From the NCBI GenBank assembly GCA_023101885.1, contig JALPQD010000115.1, positions 1,619,953 through 1,683,952 on the forward strand: DNA of 64,000 nt. The letters are read 5' to 3'. Under the pieces are notes generated by a model that was not told where the DNA came from, made no database searches, and worked only from the letters and a program-made list of their open reading frames with translations. The stretch comes from Typhlomys cinereus. Its lineage: Eukaryota; Chordata; Mammalia; Rodentia; Platacanthomyidae. Positions 11,268 through 21,825 of this stretch are shown here, one piece after another; within the stretch, counting starts at the first letter, position 1; each line of letters opens with the position of its first letter. The translations under genes were made by a program, and so were the position numbers.

Positions 11268-11470
11268 GAAATTATTCTGTCTATGCAACCTATGAGCTAT
11301 CCCCTCTCCTTTTCTCCTTGCCTTCCTGGACTGTGGTAACCACTATTCTACCTTCTATTTCTACTTCTATGAGATTATTTTAGCTTCCACACATCAGTGG
11401 CAATATACAAGACATTTGCCTTTTTGTATCCACTTTATTTCACATAAAATAATGTCCTTCATAGACTGGG
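11268..11470 (-). mobile_element. Ancient L1 relic, piece right of the full-length L1
   Basis: It continues the relic of 1955-2202. Recognisable minus-strand L1 text includes tggtaaccactattctacc, ctatgagattattttagctt and cttcacataaaataatgtcc. Confidence 0.75.
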
Positions 11471-11539
11471 GAAATGAACTTTGCCTCACAAAGTCCTGTA
11501 TACAGATCCCCAAGTCCTACATAAAAATATTGGTCAAGG

Positions 11540-11745
11540 GCTGGAGAGGTGGCTCAGGGGTTAAGCCTCTGCCTTGCAGGCAGAAGGTCCTGAGTTCAGA
11601 TCCTAGACCCCATGTATAGACGCCGGGCAGAAGCAGGGGCGGCCTGCGTTTCTGGTCCTAGTAGGGCAGAGCCTGTGAATCCCGGGGCAGACTAAACAAG
11701 GAGGAGGTGGAGGCATCCATGGTGGTTCCCAAATTTGCCTGTGGT

Positions 11746-11792
<47 letters not shown>

Positions 11793-11846
11793 CACACACA
11801 CACAAGTGCACACATGCACAATTGAATAAATAATAAAAAAATTAAA
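11540..11846 (+). mobile_element. Young tRNA-derived SINE
   Basis: It starts ggctggagaggtggctcagg, containing the pol III A box (tggctcaggggttaag) and a B box (gagttcagatcct). A GC-rich body follows, then a (CA)n tract and ttgaataaataataaa before the A-tail. The TSD is aaaaatattggtca, ending at 11538 and at about 11860. The same family is at 47670 and 60988. Confidence 0.9.
11751..11812 (+). repeat. (AC)n microsatellite inside the SINE tail
   Basis: A near-perfect dinucleotide array of about 30 units, interrupted once by cc. It is part of the SINE 3' region. Confidence 0.95.
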
Positions 11847-12019
11847 AAAAATATTGGTCAGAAGTGGTGGCAGACTGGCAGAGCAAACCCCAGAGCAAAG
11901 CAATAAAAAGGTAGAGCAATCTAGGATGATTCCTGATGTCACCCTGGGCCTCCAAAGGCACACACACTCAAGTGTTCTCTTGCACATTGCCACACACCTA
12001 CACATGCAAAAGCAGAATT

Positions 12020-12775
12020 TTTGCTGCCCATGTTTGAAACTTATGACAAATTTCATAGAAATGGGTTCTCTGAGCTATATAAGAGAGTTTCTGTTACAGA
12101 AGTTAAATTACTGCAAACACCAATTCTTGACACAGCAGGTTGGCATATCTTCCTTATAAGTGACTTCTGTGTTGATTGGAGATATCGTCATATTCTTTCA
12201 TGGACTTCAGTACATAGGCTTTATTCTGGCACCAGCAATCCTTTAGCATTGCTTACAGTGGTTTTATGCTATGAACTGTTTTCCCAGAATCCTTTCCATG
12301 TATGACTGCAAGCTGGGGAAACTTGACTGAGATCTGGAAGCCTCAAGCTAAGCAGCAGTCATTAATTATTCCTGGAAGTTCAGGAGGGTCTGGAGGCTGA
12401 GGATGACTTGCCCCCTCACAAGAGGCCAGAAGCACATAGCTGCTTCGGCTCCTGCCAGCTCATCTCCCTCAGCTTCAGAACCATCGTTTCTTCAACAGGC
12501 CCCAAGACCATTGACACAGAACACAGAGAAGGATGGAATCGGAATCCAAATCACCCTAGTGCCTTGTATCCATTCTGGGCTGTTCCACATTCTATTTTTC
12601 TTCCCAAATGCTTGTATTATTGACTAAACCAACTTCCAGCCACCCAGTGGACAGCTTTCCTTAGGGTCTCTTGCCCATAACCACTCACAGAATCTCTAAC
12701 CAATCTCCCTTTAGAACCAAATTTTCTTAGCTCTTTCACAGTTGTGCAAAGTATAATAGTGTGATAACTCCTTGT
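12020..12775. other. Unassigned sequence
   Basis: No recognisable repeat or credible exon. Open frames here are short and overlap on both strands, as in non-coding DNA. Confidence 0.4.
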
Positions 12776-13260
12776 CTTGGTCTGTTTTCTATTGCTGAAG
12801 CAAAATGCCAAAGATTGTGTGGTTTATGAAGAATAGAAGTTTATTTGGCTCACACTTCTGGAAGCTAGAAAAGCCAAGGGCTCGAGAATGAGGCTGGCAT
12901 CTAGTCAGTATCTGGGAAGACCTTCTTCTGTATCATGCATAGCAGGCTGGAGGCCAGCAGAGCATGAAACAGAGCAGTGTGATGGTTGAGTCTCTCCTCT
13001 TCATGACCTTCATCCTCATGACCGCCTGTAACACTAGTTCTCTCCCCAGAGCTTGAAGCACCAAAGCAGGAACTAGGGGAGAGCACTCAATCCATTCCAG
13101 TACTTATATCCAACTTTCTGATCATTGCTGAGTGAATAGACAGGGAACAAGATGATGAATGAACCAGTCCAGCTCATTACCCTGCCAAGTCAGCCCTCAC
13201 TCAGAAGCACAGAGGGCAGCTCGTGAACCTTCCTCTCAATGGCAATCACAGCCGCCACAC
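12776..13260 (-). mobile_element. MaLR-type LTR (minus)
   Basis: The stretch tctgttttctattgctgaag, then gaagtttatttggctcac, resembles the reverse complement of MST/MLT-type MaLR LTR ends. That end carries the AATAAA signal on the minus strand (tttatt here). The boundaries are approximate. Confidence 0.6.
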
Positions 13261-13517
13261 TTTTTATTCTATCTCATCACCAACCTGCCCCTAAGAAGCT
13301 ATCTCAAAGAAATAACTGTAGATCATATGATATGTTGATAAATCATTAGTAAAACTTTCAACGGGGGCATATTTGAGTTGAAACAGGTGGCCGGCCACCT
13401 TGAAGTGCTATGTCAAGGAGGCTAGTCTGACCCTAGAACTTTGTGCTTTGTTGAATGTGCATAGATAAGTCACTTTGAACTCTACATACCTTGGTGAACA
13501 TTTGGAAACCATAACTG
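13260..13517. other. Unassigned sequence
   Basis: Nothing recognised. It runs into the purine tract. Confidence 0.4.
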
Positions 13518-13877
13518 GAAAAGAAGGAGAAGAGGAGGGGGGAGGGGGAGGGGGATAAGAAGGAGGGGGAGGGGGATGAGGAGGAGGGGGAAGGGGAGGA
13601 GGGAGGGGGGGAAGAGGAGGGGAAGAGGGAGGGGAGGAGGAAAGGAAGAGGGGGAGGGGGAGGAGAAGGAGGGGGAGGAGGAGGAGGATAGGAGAAGGAG
13701 GGGAAGGGAAGGAGGAGGGGGAGGATAGGAGAAAGGGGAGGATAGGAGGAGGAGGGGGAGGGGAGGAGGAGAGGAGGAGGAGGAGGAGGAGGAGGGAGGA
13801 TAGAAGGAGGAGGGAGAGGGGAGTGGGAGGGGAGGAGAGGGAGGCGAGAAGGAGAAGAAGGGAAAGAGAGAAGAAAT
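13518..13877 (+). repeat. Purine tract (GGA/GGGGA-rich)
   Basis: About 360 bp with almost no pyrimidine on the plus strand, made of irregular GGA, GGGGGA and GAAGGA units. The long minus-strand frame across it, which encodes only S/P/L, is a composition artefact. Confidence 0.95.
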
Positions 13878-14142
13878 TACTGGAAAGAATGTAAATCAGC
13901 AATTGCAAATACCAAATGGCTAATGATCCTGAATTTCTATGTGACAGACACAGCTTCTCATTCACAGGGGCTTGGCTTCATTTGTAGATAAATCAAGGCA
14001 CTGAGGTCCTACTTAATACTGAGCCTACGACAAAACATTTAAAAATATAGAAATCTAGGAAGCAGTCTATATATAAATTTAAATGAATTATGTCATGTCT
14101 ATTCAGCAAAATATCAAGCCACCATTAAAAACTACATCATAG

Positions 14143-14345
14143 AGCTGGTGAGATGGCTCAGCAGGGAAAGGTCATTGTGGAGCAGCTCTGAAGACCTGAG
14201 TTTGATTCCTGGAACTGACATGAAGGTGGAAAGAGAGAACCAACTCCATAAATTGTCCTTTGACTTCCACATGCGTGCTATGACATGCATATCCATGCAC
14301 ATACAAACATCCAACAAACACACACACAAATAAATACACTCTAAA
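14143..14345 (+). mobile_element. B3-like tRNA-derived SINE
   Basis: The head is agctggtgagatggctcagc and the B box is gagtttgattcct. The body gaaggtggaaagagagaacc, then cctttgacttccacatgcgt, ends in cacacacacaaataaataca. Minus-strand relatives are at 59625-60076 and 62563-63065. Confidence 0.8.
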
Positions 14346-14921
14346 TTGTTTTTGTGACTATATTGTAAAAGGATGTTCAATAATATGAAAACATTTTTAC
14401 TGAAGAAAGCACATTTCAAACAGAGTACATAATAAGTGAGGATGATTTTCATTTCTCTCTTTTTATTTATTTGTAATGACTTAAATTTCTGTCACAAACT
14501 TCTTTTGCTTCTGTGAACTGAGTGGGACATATGTCAACAAAAGCAGGAAGGTAGAGAGCAAGCAGTGGATTTGGGCAAGTATTCATGCTCCAGAACTGCT
14601 GTTCTGGTCTGTTTGCATTCAGTGAGGAACAGAGACACAGTGAGCATACCCACTTCTCTGTGCCCAATGTAGCACAATAAGAGGGGTTCTCCGTCCTCTA
14701 TAAGAGGCACCCTGAGTTCTCAGAGAGTCTCTGGCAAAGGCTGACTTTGAGAGCAACTCTGTACTAGCTAGAAGAATTGAAACCACATTTATAAGTGTAC
14801 ATCCCAGAGAAGTTCATATGTAATAAGGGAGTTGTAAGTAGTGTTTATTTCAGTATTGTATTCTTTTTACTTGTTAATGCTATGGAATGCTCAAAGCACA
14901 TACAAAGAGCAAATTAATAAT
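14346..14921. other. Unassigned sequence
   Basis: No repeat or exon recognised. The right edge is the target site of the next L1. Confidence 0.4.
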
Positions 14922-14937
14922 CTACCCCTGACATTCT

Positions 14938-15655
14938 TTTTTTTTAGTGACACAGTTGTTTTTATTGTAGATACAAGTAGTAAAGAAATAAAACATTTTT
15001 AATATTCTACTTTTAGCCAACATATGCAAAATATCCTTATTTTAACATTTTTTAAAATTTCCACTCATACAAACTTAACAAGTACACCGGTCTCCTCCCT
15101 CCCTCCAACCTCCCACTACCCTGCGCCCCCCCTCCCCTCCCCCTTTCCTCCCCATCCCCCAGTATCTCCCCCTCCCATCCCTGGAGCATCCTTTAATGTG
15201 CATGCCAAACTCTCCTCTGGGTCCTCCTCTCCGATGAGGTGCAAGGACCCAGTGGCATTTCCCAGAACCCTTTCCTGTGTTCCACGTAAGCATAGGAACA
15301 CTACTGTGGCTGTCAGTCCCTTGCCTCCAAGGATCCTAGTGCCTTTAGCAAATGCTAGACTTTGTGGGGTCAATAGTGTGTTGGACATTGCGCAGGGCAT
15401 GCAAAGTCCAATTATGATTGCTTCGGGCCTAATTTGTGTGGAGTATCTTGCACATCATTGCTCCTTCCATCCTTGTGCTCTTACAATCTTACCGCCCCCT
15501 CTTCCGCAAATTTCCCTGAACTTCAGGATGGGGAGAGATTAGGCTGGCCTAGTTCCAGGTGGTTGATATAGAGTCTCTGAAGTTCTGGATTATGGTTTGT
15601 TGATTTTTTTTCCAGTTTTGCTGCTCCTGCAATGCCCTTCACTCCATCCTGATGC
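14938..15655 (-). mobile_element. 5'-truncated L1 (minus) with 3' transduction
   Basis: A perfect 16-bp TSD, ctacccctgacattct, lies at 14922-14937 and 15656-15671. From the left: a T-run (the A-tail), about 90 bp of non-L1 sequence (14946 to about 15033), then the L1 3' end (ccactcatacaaacttaaca) and about 590 bp of 3' UTR. On the minus strand the extra sequence has an AATAAA about 20 nt before its A-tail. Confidence 0.92.
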
Positions 15656-15671
15656 TACCCCTGACATTCTG

Positions 15672-16002
15672 ACCACTCAACATCAATGGTAACCAATGCC
15701 TATAATCTCACGTCACCAGGCCCTACCCACTTCACTCCTGCTGAATTACAGAGACATCTCAGACACATTATCTCACCTGTAGCTATTTCAACAGGTACAC
15801 AAGGTTCCTACATAAACATAAGAAATCATTTCATCAAGAAAAATAGAAGTAGCAGGTGGGTTCAAGTTTCTACTCTTTTATAGGTACAATTATTCTTGAC
15901 ACATTCAGGATTCTGAAAATGAGGGGGTGCTTAATAATGCTTAAATTATTCCTATCTTTTTTGGATGCAAAACTAATTTTGTGTTTTTAGGTTATGAGAA
16001 AA
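15672..16002. other. Unassigned sequence
   Basis: Nothing recognised beyond ordinary AT-rich DNA. Confidence 0.4.
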
Positions 16003-16430
16003 TGTTTCCGGTTGGGCACAGGTGTCAACTTGACAGTTGAGGGTTTGAGCTCTGGGTACATTTGTGGAGAATTAGTAGTTGAGTTAAGCTCAGAGCAAAC
16101 CTGCAAGAGATTGTTTAGCTGATGGGGAAGGCCCAGCCCATGGTGGGTGGGACTAGGCACTGAACAGGTGAATAAAATACTGAGAGCCAGTTGAGGAAGT
16201 TGGCATCCTTGTGTATACTTGGGACATGCTGGTCTGGCAAGTAAGGATCGTCCTCTCTCAACTATTATGTAGTAATGGTGTGGCCAGTTCCCTCGGCCCT
16301 GGTGTTGGTGCATGCTCTCCTTTCAAGCTGGACTACGGACTGTAACCGGGCTACGGTAAGAAAGTAAAGTCCTTGTTCCCTTAAGCTGTTTGATAGCATT
16401 TATCAGCAACCATGTAGGTGAACTGCAACA
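16003..16430 (+). mobile_element. Solitary LTR, 410-bp family
   Basis: It begins TG and ends CA (...ctgcaaca). Shared text with 46678-47092 and 54825-55250 includes ggtgtcaacttgacagttga, agttggcatcc and gacatgctggtctg, plus a late aagtccttgttccc. Members in minus orientation are at 53685-54100 and 21185-21465. I infer a MaLR-type solitary LTR from length, ends and TSDs of other members. Confidence 0.7.
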
Positions 16431-16684
16431 AAGTGATACACTATTTTGGGGTTTGTTCCGGAGTGGGATAAGAGGCACACAGATCAAAGAAAATCAAAGA
16501 TGAACATGTAAGGGTTTATTACACTATTATTCTCTTTGCTGTTTAATATATTTGAAATGTTCCATAATGAAGTTTTAAAAGAGCAGCATATTATTTACAT
16601 ATAGAAAGAATATAAAAATAGAACAAAAAAAGAAAGAAAAAGGAAAATAAATAAAATATTAAGGATATGCCACCTGGGATGGCA

Positions 16685-17010
16685 TCATGGTTTGAAATGT
16701 GTTCCCCACAGTCTCAGGTGTTTGGAAAGGTCATGGCACCTTTGAGAGGTGTCTTGCTGGAGGAAGGCAGTCACAGGGAGTGGGCCTTGAGGCAGATTAG
16801 TCCCATCCTACCTCCTGGAGAAGCTGCAAGACTCTCAGCTCCAAGATGTCTGCAGGGACGTCCAGCTTCTGCCAGCCAGCCATGCCTTTTCCACCATGAA
16901 AGGACTATTTTTCCTCTCTGGAACCATAAGCTAAATAAATCTCCCTTTCTCCCTTAAATTGCTTAACTTTGGGTGTTCTCTCACAGCAAGAGATAAGAGT
17001 AACCATTACT
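16685..17010 (+). mobile_element. MaLR-type solitary LTR (MST/MLT-like)
   Basis: It contains atggtttgaaatgtg, tttggaaaggtcatggcacc, gccttgaggcagattag, ccatgccttttccaccatga and aagctaaataaatctccc (poly(A) signal), and ends in taagagtaaccattac. This is the classic order of a MaLR LTR. The same type lies at 21548-21825 (plus) and 12776-13260 (minus). Confidence 0.75.
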
Positions 17011-17978
17011 AGATGGGGAAAGCACAAGATTGTCAAAATGCAAATAATCAATAAATCTTACGTTGTATTTATGTTAGTTTAAAAGAAATATTATGATAGA
17101 TAAATTAAAAAGGTCATTCCTGCACCATGCCAATATTGTGATGTCCAAAACAAAGGACTGAAATTAACTAAGTTGACATGGTGCCAAGCTGCTTTCTAAA
17201 ATACTCATGTTTATGGACACAGACAAACATGACTCGATCACAGAAGCTTCTCTTTGCAGCAAATGGCAGAGAATGCAAGAGACTCATAGCTGCTCAGGGT
17301 GCTGGAGACAAGAGACAGTTGAGTGCTCAGTCCTTGACAGAATAATTAAGCCACCCTTTCTGGGGCCTGGGAACATTTGGAGAGGGTGGATAGAATGCAA
17401 AAGCCAGAAGGGAGAGAGAAGAGCCTTGAAGTGCAGTCTTCTGGGCATAACACTGACAATGCATCATGACCTCACAGCAGCCAGGCTGCCTGCGACAGGC
17501 CTGCACAAGACTGGGCCTATCAATAGTCAGTTATGTGTCCGGGAGGGGCCCTGGGACCCTACCTTTCCCCACGCTATCAGCTACTGTTGGGTTCTGGAAG
17601 AGGAGCAGGCATTGTCTTCAGTTGTGGACCCACTTGAGTCCACCAGGCTGCAACGCAGAGTTCCAAAGTTATGGCTAAACTCTATGTGCCTCAAAACAAA
17701 ACAAAGCAACATGAAAGTGGTTTCCCACTTTCTGTAAGAGTGAGAGGGAGATAAAAAGAAGGCAGGAGGTTACAGCTGAATGCACTGTGTGCGTGTATGA
17801 AAATTAAAATTTAAAAAATTAGCTTCATTCAATACACTTCATTCAAGGAAAAGAGAATAAAAGCTCAATGATTGGAATACTCACATGCACACACACACAC
17901 ACACATATATGCATATACATGCACATACCACATGCACACACACACACACTGCACACATAGACATACATGCACCACATG
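17011..17978. other. Unassigned sequence with short CA runs
   Basis: The frame at 17207-17737 shows no recognisable protein similarity and no splice or promoter context. I treat it as chance. (CA) runs occur at 17885-17950. Confidence 0.4.
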
Positions 17979-17983
17979 CACAC

Positions 17984-18453
17984 TGTATTAGTCAGGTTCT
18001 CTAGAGATGCAGAATCAATGCAATGAATATATATATGGAATGTATTGAGTTGGCCTACAGATATGACCAAAGTAATCCAATGATCGCTGCCAGTAGCTGC
18101 TCAGTCCAGTAGTCAAGTGGGTGATGGCTGAAGGCTGGAAGATTCCTAGAGTCTTTAGTCTAATTGAAGACTTGGAGGGTTGGAAGGCTAGAGGGTCAAA
18201 GAAGCAAAGAAACCGGGTGGCTAGAAGGAAGGGTGATTCCTAGCACAGCTACAAAAAGTGTCTCTTCTCTTTGGTGGTTCCTTTTTATATGGTCCATTAC
18301 TGGAAGTTCCTATGAGATCTATGGAGGTTCTGATGGGATCTAGGGTGGGTATAATCTTTTCAAGTGGTCTTAGTTGATCCTTCCAGGTGTGGTCTCAGCT
18401 GATCTTAATTGATACCAGGTATGTCAAGTTGACACCCAGGATTAACTATCACA
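17984..18453 (-). mobile_element. Solitary MaLR-type LTR (minus) with 5-bp TSD
   Basis: It begins tgtattagtcaggttctcta and ends attaactatcaca, so it has TG...CA ends. The 5-bp TSD cacac lies at 17979-17983 and 18454-18458, though within a CA-rich target. The plus-strand relative is 44031-44506. Confidence 0.8.
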
Positions 18454-19394
18454 CACACGCATATATACATACATACCACACACATGCATGCACACATACA
18501 CCATAAACATATGTACATGTAAACCACACATGTGCACACACACACATATATGTATATACATGCATGCATGCTTCAGAAACAATGCTTATTCCCTGCTACA
18601 CACAACATGTTGAAGCTTTCTATTCTAACCTACTTCGCTTGTTTAAAAATGATACTCAGGATTCAGTAAACTGACCTCTCTTCCCTACAAGGGGGTCTGC
18701 AGGGGGGTCTGCAGAGGGGTCTGCAGGAGGGTTTACAGGGGGAAAAACAGTGGACTACATGATTACGTTGTTTCAGATTCTAAGATTCTAAAAGGTTAAT
18801 GTTGGCTTGATGACATCATCTAGTTACTAGATTTTGTTCAAAATTTATACCCTGATGACTCTCACATTTGTATTTCTAACTCTTTCCTTTCCCCTGAATC
18901 CAAGTCCTAGTATCTAACTGACTATACACCATGGCTTCCAGAATGTCTGATATTCCTCCTAAAATGCACCCTGGATTTTAACCTTTTCCATCCCAGTAAA
19001 TAACATTAATCATCTCCATGCATGGGCCATATATCTGCCACCATCTTTAGTTTCTCTCTTCCTCTCACATCCCAATACAAAACACTCCCAGACACATTCC
19101 AGAGCCAGCCACTACTAACCACTTGCTGTGAACCACTGCTAGCCCCTTGCTTGCTCCCTTCACACAGAACTTCAGGAAATAACTTATCGAGCAGCTCTTC
19201 CTTTCACATCGAGAATGCTTCTCTGCCCTCCCCCCACCTCACCATGTACCACTCACAGCTCTAGAAGAGGGGCAGGTGGTTTAACTCTCTAGCAGGAGAC
19301 AAGCTGGTCTTGAGTAGGGCTGTCCCAGGTGGGGTTCCCCAAATTATCAAGTTCCCCAAAACCAAAATATCACCCACAGGCACTTCTTGTGGAT
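18454..19394. other. CA-rich then unassigned sequence
   Basis: Degenerate (CA)/(TACA) text to 18560, a short G-rich tandem repeat at 18691-18742, then nothing recognised. Confidence 0.4.
18691..18742 (+). repeat. GGGGTCTGCAG tandem repeat
   Basis: Three to four tandem units of about 13 bp (ggggtctgcag variants). It is a short minisatellite with four G-runs in a row. Confidence 0.85.
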
Positions 19395-19500
19395 TTATGA
19401 GACTCCCAGAGCCATTCCCACTCCTCTTCCATGTGGCTTCTTGGACAGTGGGGACCTTTGTCAGTGTAATCTCATCTTTGCATTTCAAGGATACCACATC
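19395..19500 (-). repeat. Local duplicate, copy 1
   Basis: Shares ccatgtggcttcttggacag and the following 60 bp almost identically with 20767-20880. Both lie in minus-strand open stretches encoding a shared KDEITLTKVPTVQEATWK-type peptide. I do not recognise a protein family. Confidence 0.8.
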
Positions 19501-19611
19501 ATTTCCAACTGCTGCTGGCACTCCCTTCCTGTCCTTTCCAGTAGAGATATGGCTTTTTAGTCTAGAAATATTGCAAAAAGAAGGCAACTGTGTTTGCTGA
19601 ATCCAACGCCC

Positions 19612-19700
19612 AAATCTACTCCCTAGCTGCCTATGCTGGCCTTGAACTCCTAATCTTTCTATCTTTGCTTCCCAAGTGTTGGGACTACACGTCATTTGCA
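19612..19700 (-). mobile_element. B1 SINE fragment (minus)
   Basis: Contains ctatgctggccttgaactcc and cttcccaagtgttgggacta, the reverse complement of the 7SL-derived B1 body. Confidence 0.8.
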
Positions 19701-19856
19701 GTACAGCTGATTTGCTCAAACTATCTCTTTCAGATTACTTGGTCTCTTTTGGGTAAACATCCATGCCTCCAGATTTCCCCCATTTTCCCAGATCCCCTAA
19801 ATGATGGCATCTGGGAACATATGACCACTCAGCAATGGGCAGATCTGATGTTCTCA

Positions 19857-20386
19857 CTCTATATCAACCACCTAGAACTAGGCCAACTTAATCTCTCCCC
19901 ATCCTGAAGCTCAGGGAAATTTGTGGAAGAAGGGGCAGTAAGATTGTAAGAGCACAAGGATGGGAGGAGCAATGATATGCAAGATACTCCACGCAAGTTA
20001 GGGCCAAAGCAATCATAATTGGACTTTGCATTCCCTGCGCAATGTCCAACACACTATTGACCCCACAAAGTCTAGCATTTGCTAAAGGCACTAGGATCCT
20101 TGGAGGCAAGGGACTGACAGCCACAGTAGTGTTCCTATGCTTACGTGGAACACAGGAAAGGGTTCTGGGAAATGCCACTGGGTCTTTGTAAGTCATCGGA
20201 GAGGAGGACCCAGAGGAGAGTTTGGCATGCACATTAAAGGATTCTCTGGAGATTGGAGGGGGGAGGCACTGGGGGATGGGGAGAAAGGGGTGAGGGGAGG
20301 GGGAGCAGGGGGTCGGGAGGAGGAGGAGGGAAGGAGGGAACTGGTGTACCTATTAAGTTTGTATGAGCGGAAATAATAAAAAAAAA
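19857..20386 (+). mobile_element. 5'-truncated L1 3' UTR
   Basis: A perfect 14-bp TSD, atctgatgttctca, at 19843-19856 and 20387-20400 flanks 530 bp of L1 3' UTR. The insert ends in the G-rich tract, ctattaagtttgtatgagcgg and a short A-tail. Confidence 0.93.
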
Positions 20387-20400
20387 ATCTGATGTTCTCA

Positions 20401-20766
20401 GATCTTACACTCAAGTCTGAGCCCTCCTCACATCTTAATGGTTTGTAAGGGCTAAGGATGCCTCATTCAGATCTGCCGGTGAATTTAGGAATGTCCTCAT
20501 GACTAGATTAGGAGAACATCCACTTTTAATGAGTGCTCCCAACCTGCAGCGAGGACCCATCTCAGTCGTTCCTGCCCCACAGCCCAGCACCATCAGCTTC
20601 CAGTTCTTCCCCTGACACAGGTAACTTTAGGCTGCTTCCATGCCATATAGAGCAAGTCTAGGTTGCCCGACTTCAGCCCAATGTCCTCTTAACCACCACT
20701 GGCCACCTTTTGTGCACATGGATGATGGCTGTCAATCCTCTGAGAACCTTAAAAATCTTCTCTGTG
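20401..20766. other. Unassigned sequence
   Basis: No repeat or exon recognised. Confidence 0.4.
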
Positions 20767-20880
20767 GATTAGCGAGACACCCCCCCCCCCGAGCCATGCC
20801 CACTTTTCTTCCATGTGGCTTCTTGGACAGTGGGGACCTTTGTCAGTGTAATCTCATCTTTGTATTTCAAAGATACCACA
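20767..20880 (-). repeat. Local duplicate, copy 2
   Basis: Near-identical partner of 19395-19500, with an expanded C-run (20780-20790) near one end. Confidence 0.8.
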
Positions 20881-21184
20881 AGGATACCACTATGAGGACC
20901 ATTTGGGAAGCAAAGCCATGCTCTTTTTACTCTGGGACCCCCTCTCCCGCCAACACACACACATACATACATTTTCAGGAGTCTCAACGGTCCCCCAGCC
21001 TCTATCCTTGTATACTGCTGCCACCCTAAGACTGGCACATGCCCTGACCCATGTGACTTAGCTCCGCCCTTTCTTCTCCTCAGTTCTTTTACTTGTCAGA
21101 GGATATCTAGCTCCCAGCATTGAGGAGTGTTAAATCCCTCACATTTCATCCTCCTTTCCTCTCCCACCCATCTGACTTGGGATA

Positions 21185-21465
21185 CAGAGGGTTAACTAAC
21201 AAGAATACCTACCAGATGTCCATCAAACCTCACTTGCCAGACAGCAAGACTCCCAATGTATACTGAAGAACGTCAAACTTCACTGAACCAGCTCCCTCCC
21301 TCTTACCACCTGCCCAGGGAATGGTCCCACCCACTATGTATTCGGTCTTCCCCTCCATTGGCAGACAATCTCCTGCAGGCTTGCTCAGGGCTTGTGTTAA
21401 CAACTAAGTCTTCAAAGAAGTTCCCAGAGCTCAGCCTTTAGTGGTCAAGCTGACACTTATATATC
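21185..21465 (-). mobile_element. Partial LTR, 410-bp family (minus)
   Basis: Contains accagctccctccctcttac, gcccagggaatggtcccacc and gtcaagctgacac, in the same order as 53900-54085. The left end is truncated. Confidence 0.65.
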
Positions 21466-21547
21466 TGAGTAGCTTGGAGGTACTATGAGGACTCTTGCTC
21501 TCTGTAGGTCACCATGAGGAAGAGCTTCCAGTTTCTTCTCCAAGTAT

Positions 21548-21825
21548 CTGGTTTGAAATGTGAGTTGACCCCCACAGACTCGTGCATTTGCATCTTTAAG
21601 TGTTTGGGAAGGTCATGGCACTTTCAGGAGGTGGAGCCTTGCTGGAGGAAGATGGTTACAGGAGGTGGGTCTTGAGGTTGGTTAGCCCCACCCTGCTTCA
21701 GTTAGTCTGCTCGTACAGTTTGCAATAAGCAGTTTGCAGCCCTGAACCTCCATGATAGATGTGATTTAGGCCACCTCCATCTTTAAGTTGTATAAGAGCA
21801 TTGTCTCACAGCAACAGAGAACTTA
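21548..21825 (+). mobile_element. MaLR-type LTR, truncated at its 3' end
   Basis: Matches 16685-17010 (tggtttgaaatgtga, gtttgggaaggtcatggcac, gagccttgctggaggaag). It ends in cagcaacagagaacttaa, directly abutting an inverted LTR segment. Confidence 0.7.

Larger units (their letters stand above)
11463..12020 (+). mobile_element. Older tRNA-derived SINE split by a younger one
   Basis: The left piece (about 11463-11538) and the right piece (about 11860-12020) together match the long SINE at 37925-38340: gactggggaaatg, then agagcaaaccccagagcaa, then gatgattcctgatgtcac. The younger SINE sits between them. Confidence 0.75.

Noticed and set aside
11540..11640. tRNA gene suggested by A and B boxes
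   Set aside because: No cloverleaf closes and the same unit is repeated across the window. It is a tRNA-derived SINE head.
13408..13965. 185-codon minus-strand frame rich in P/S/L
   Set aside because: Low-complexity translation of the GGA purine tract.
17207..17737. 176-codon frame as a host exon
   Set aside because: No recognisable domain, overlapping frames in other phases, and no splice or promoter context.
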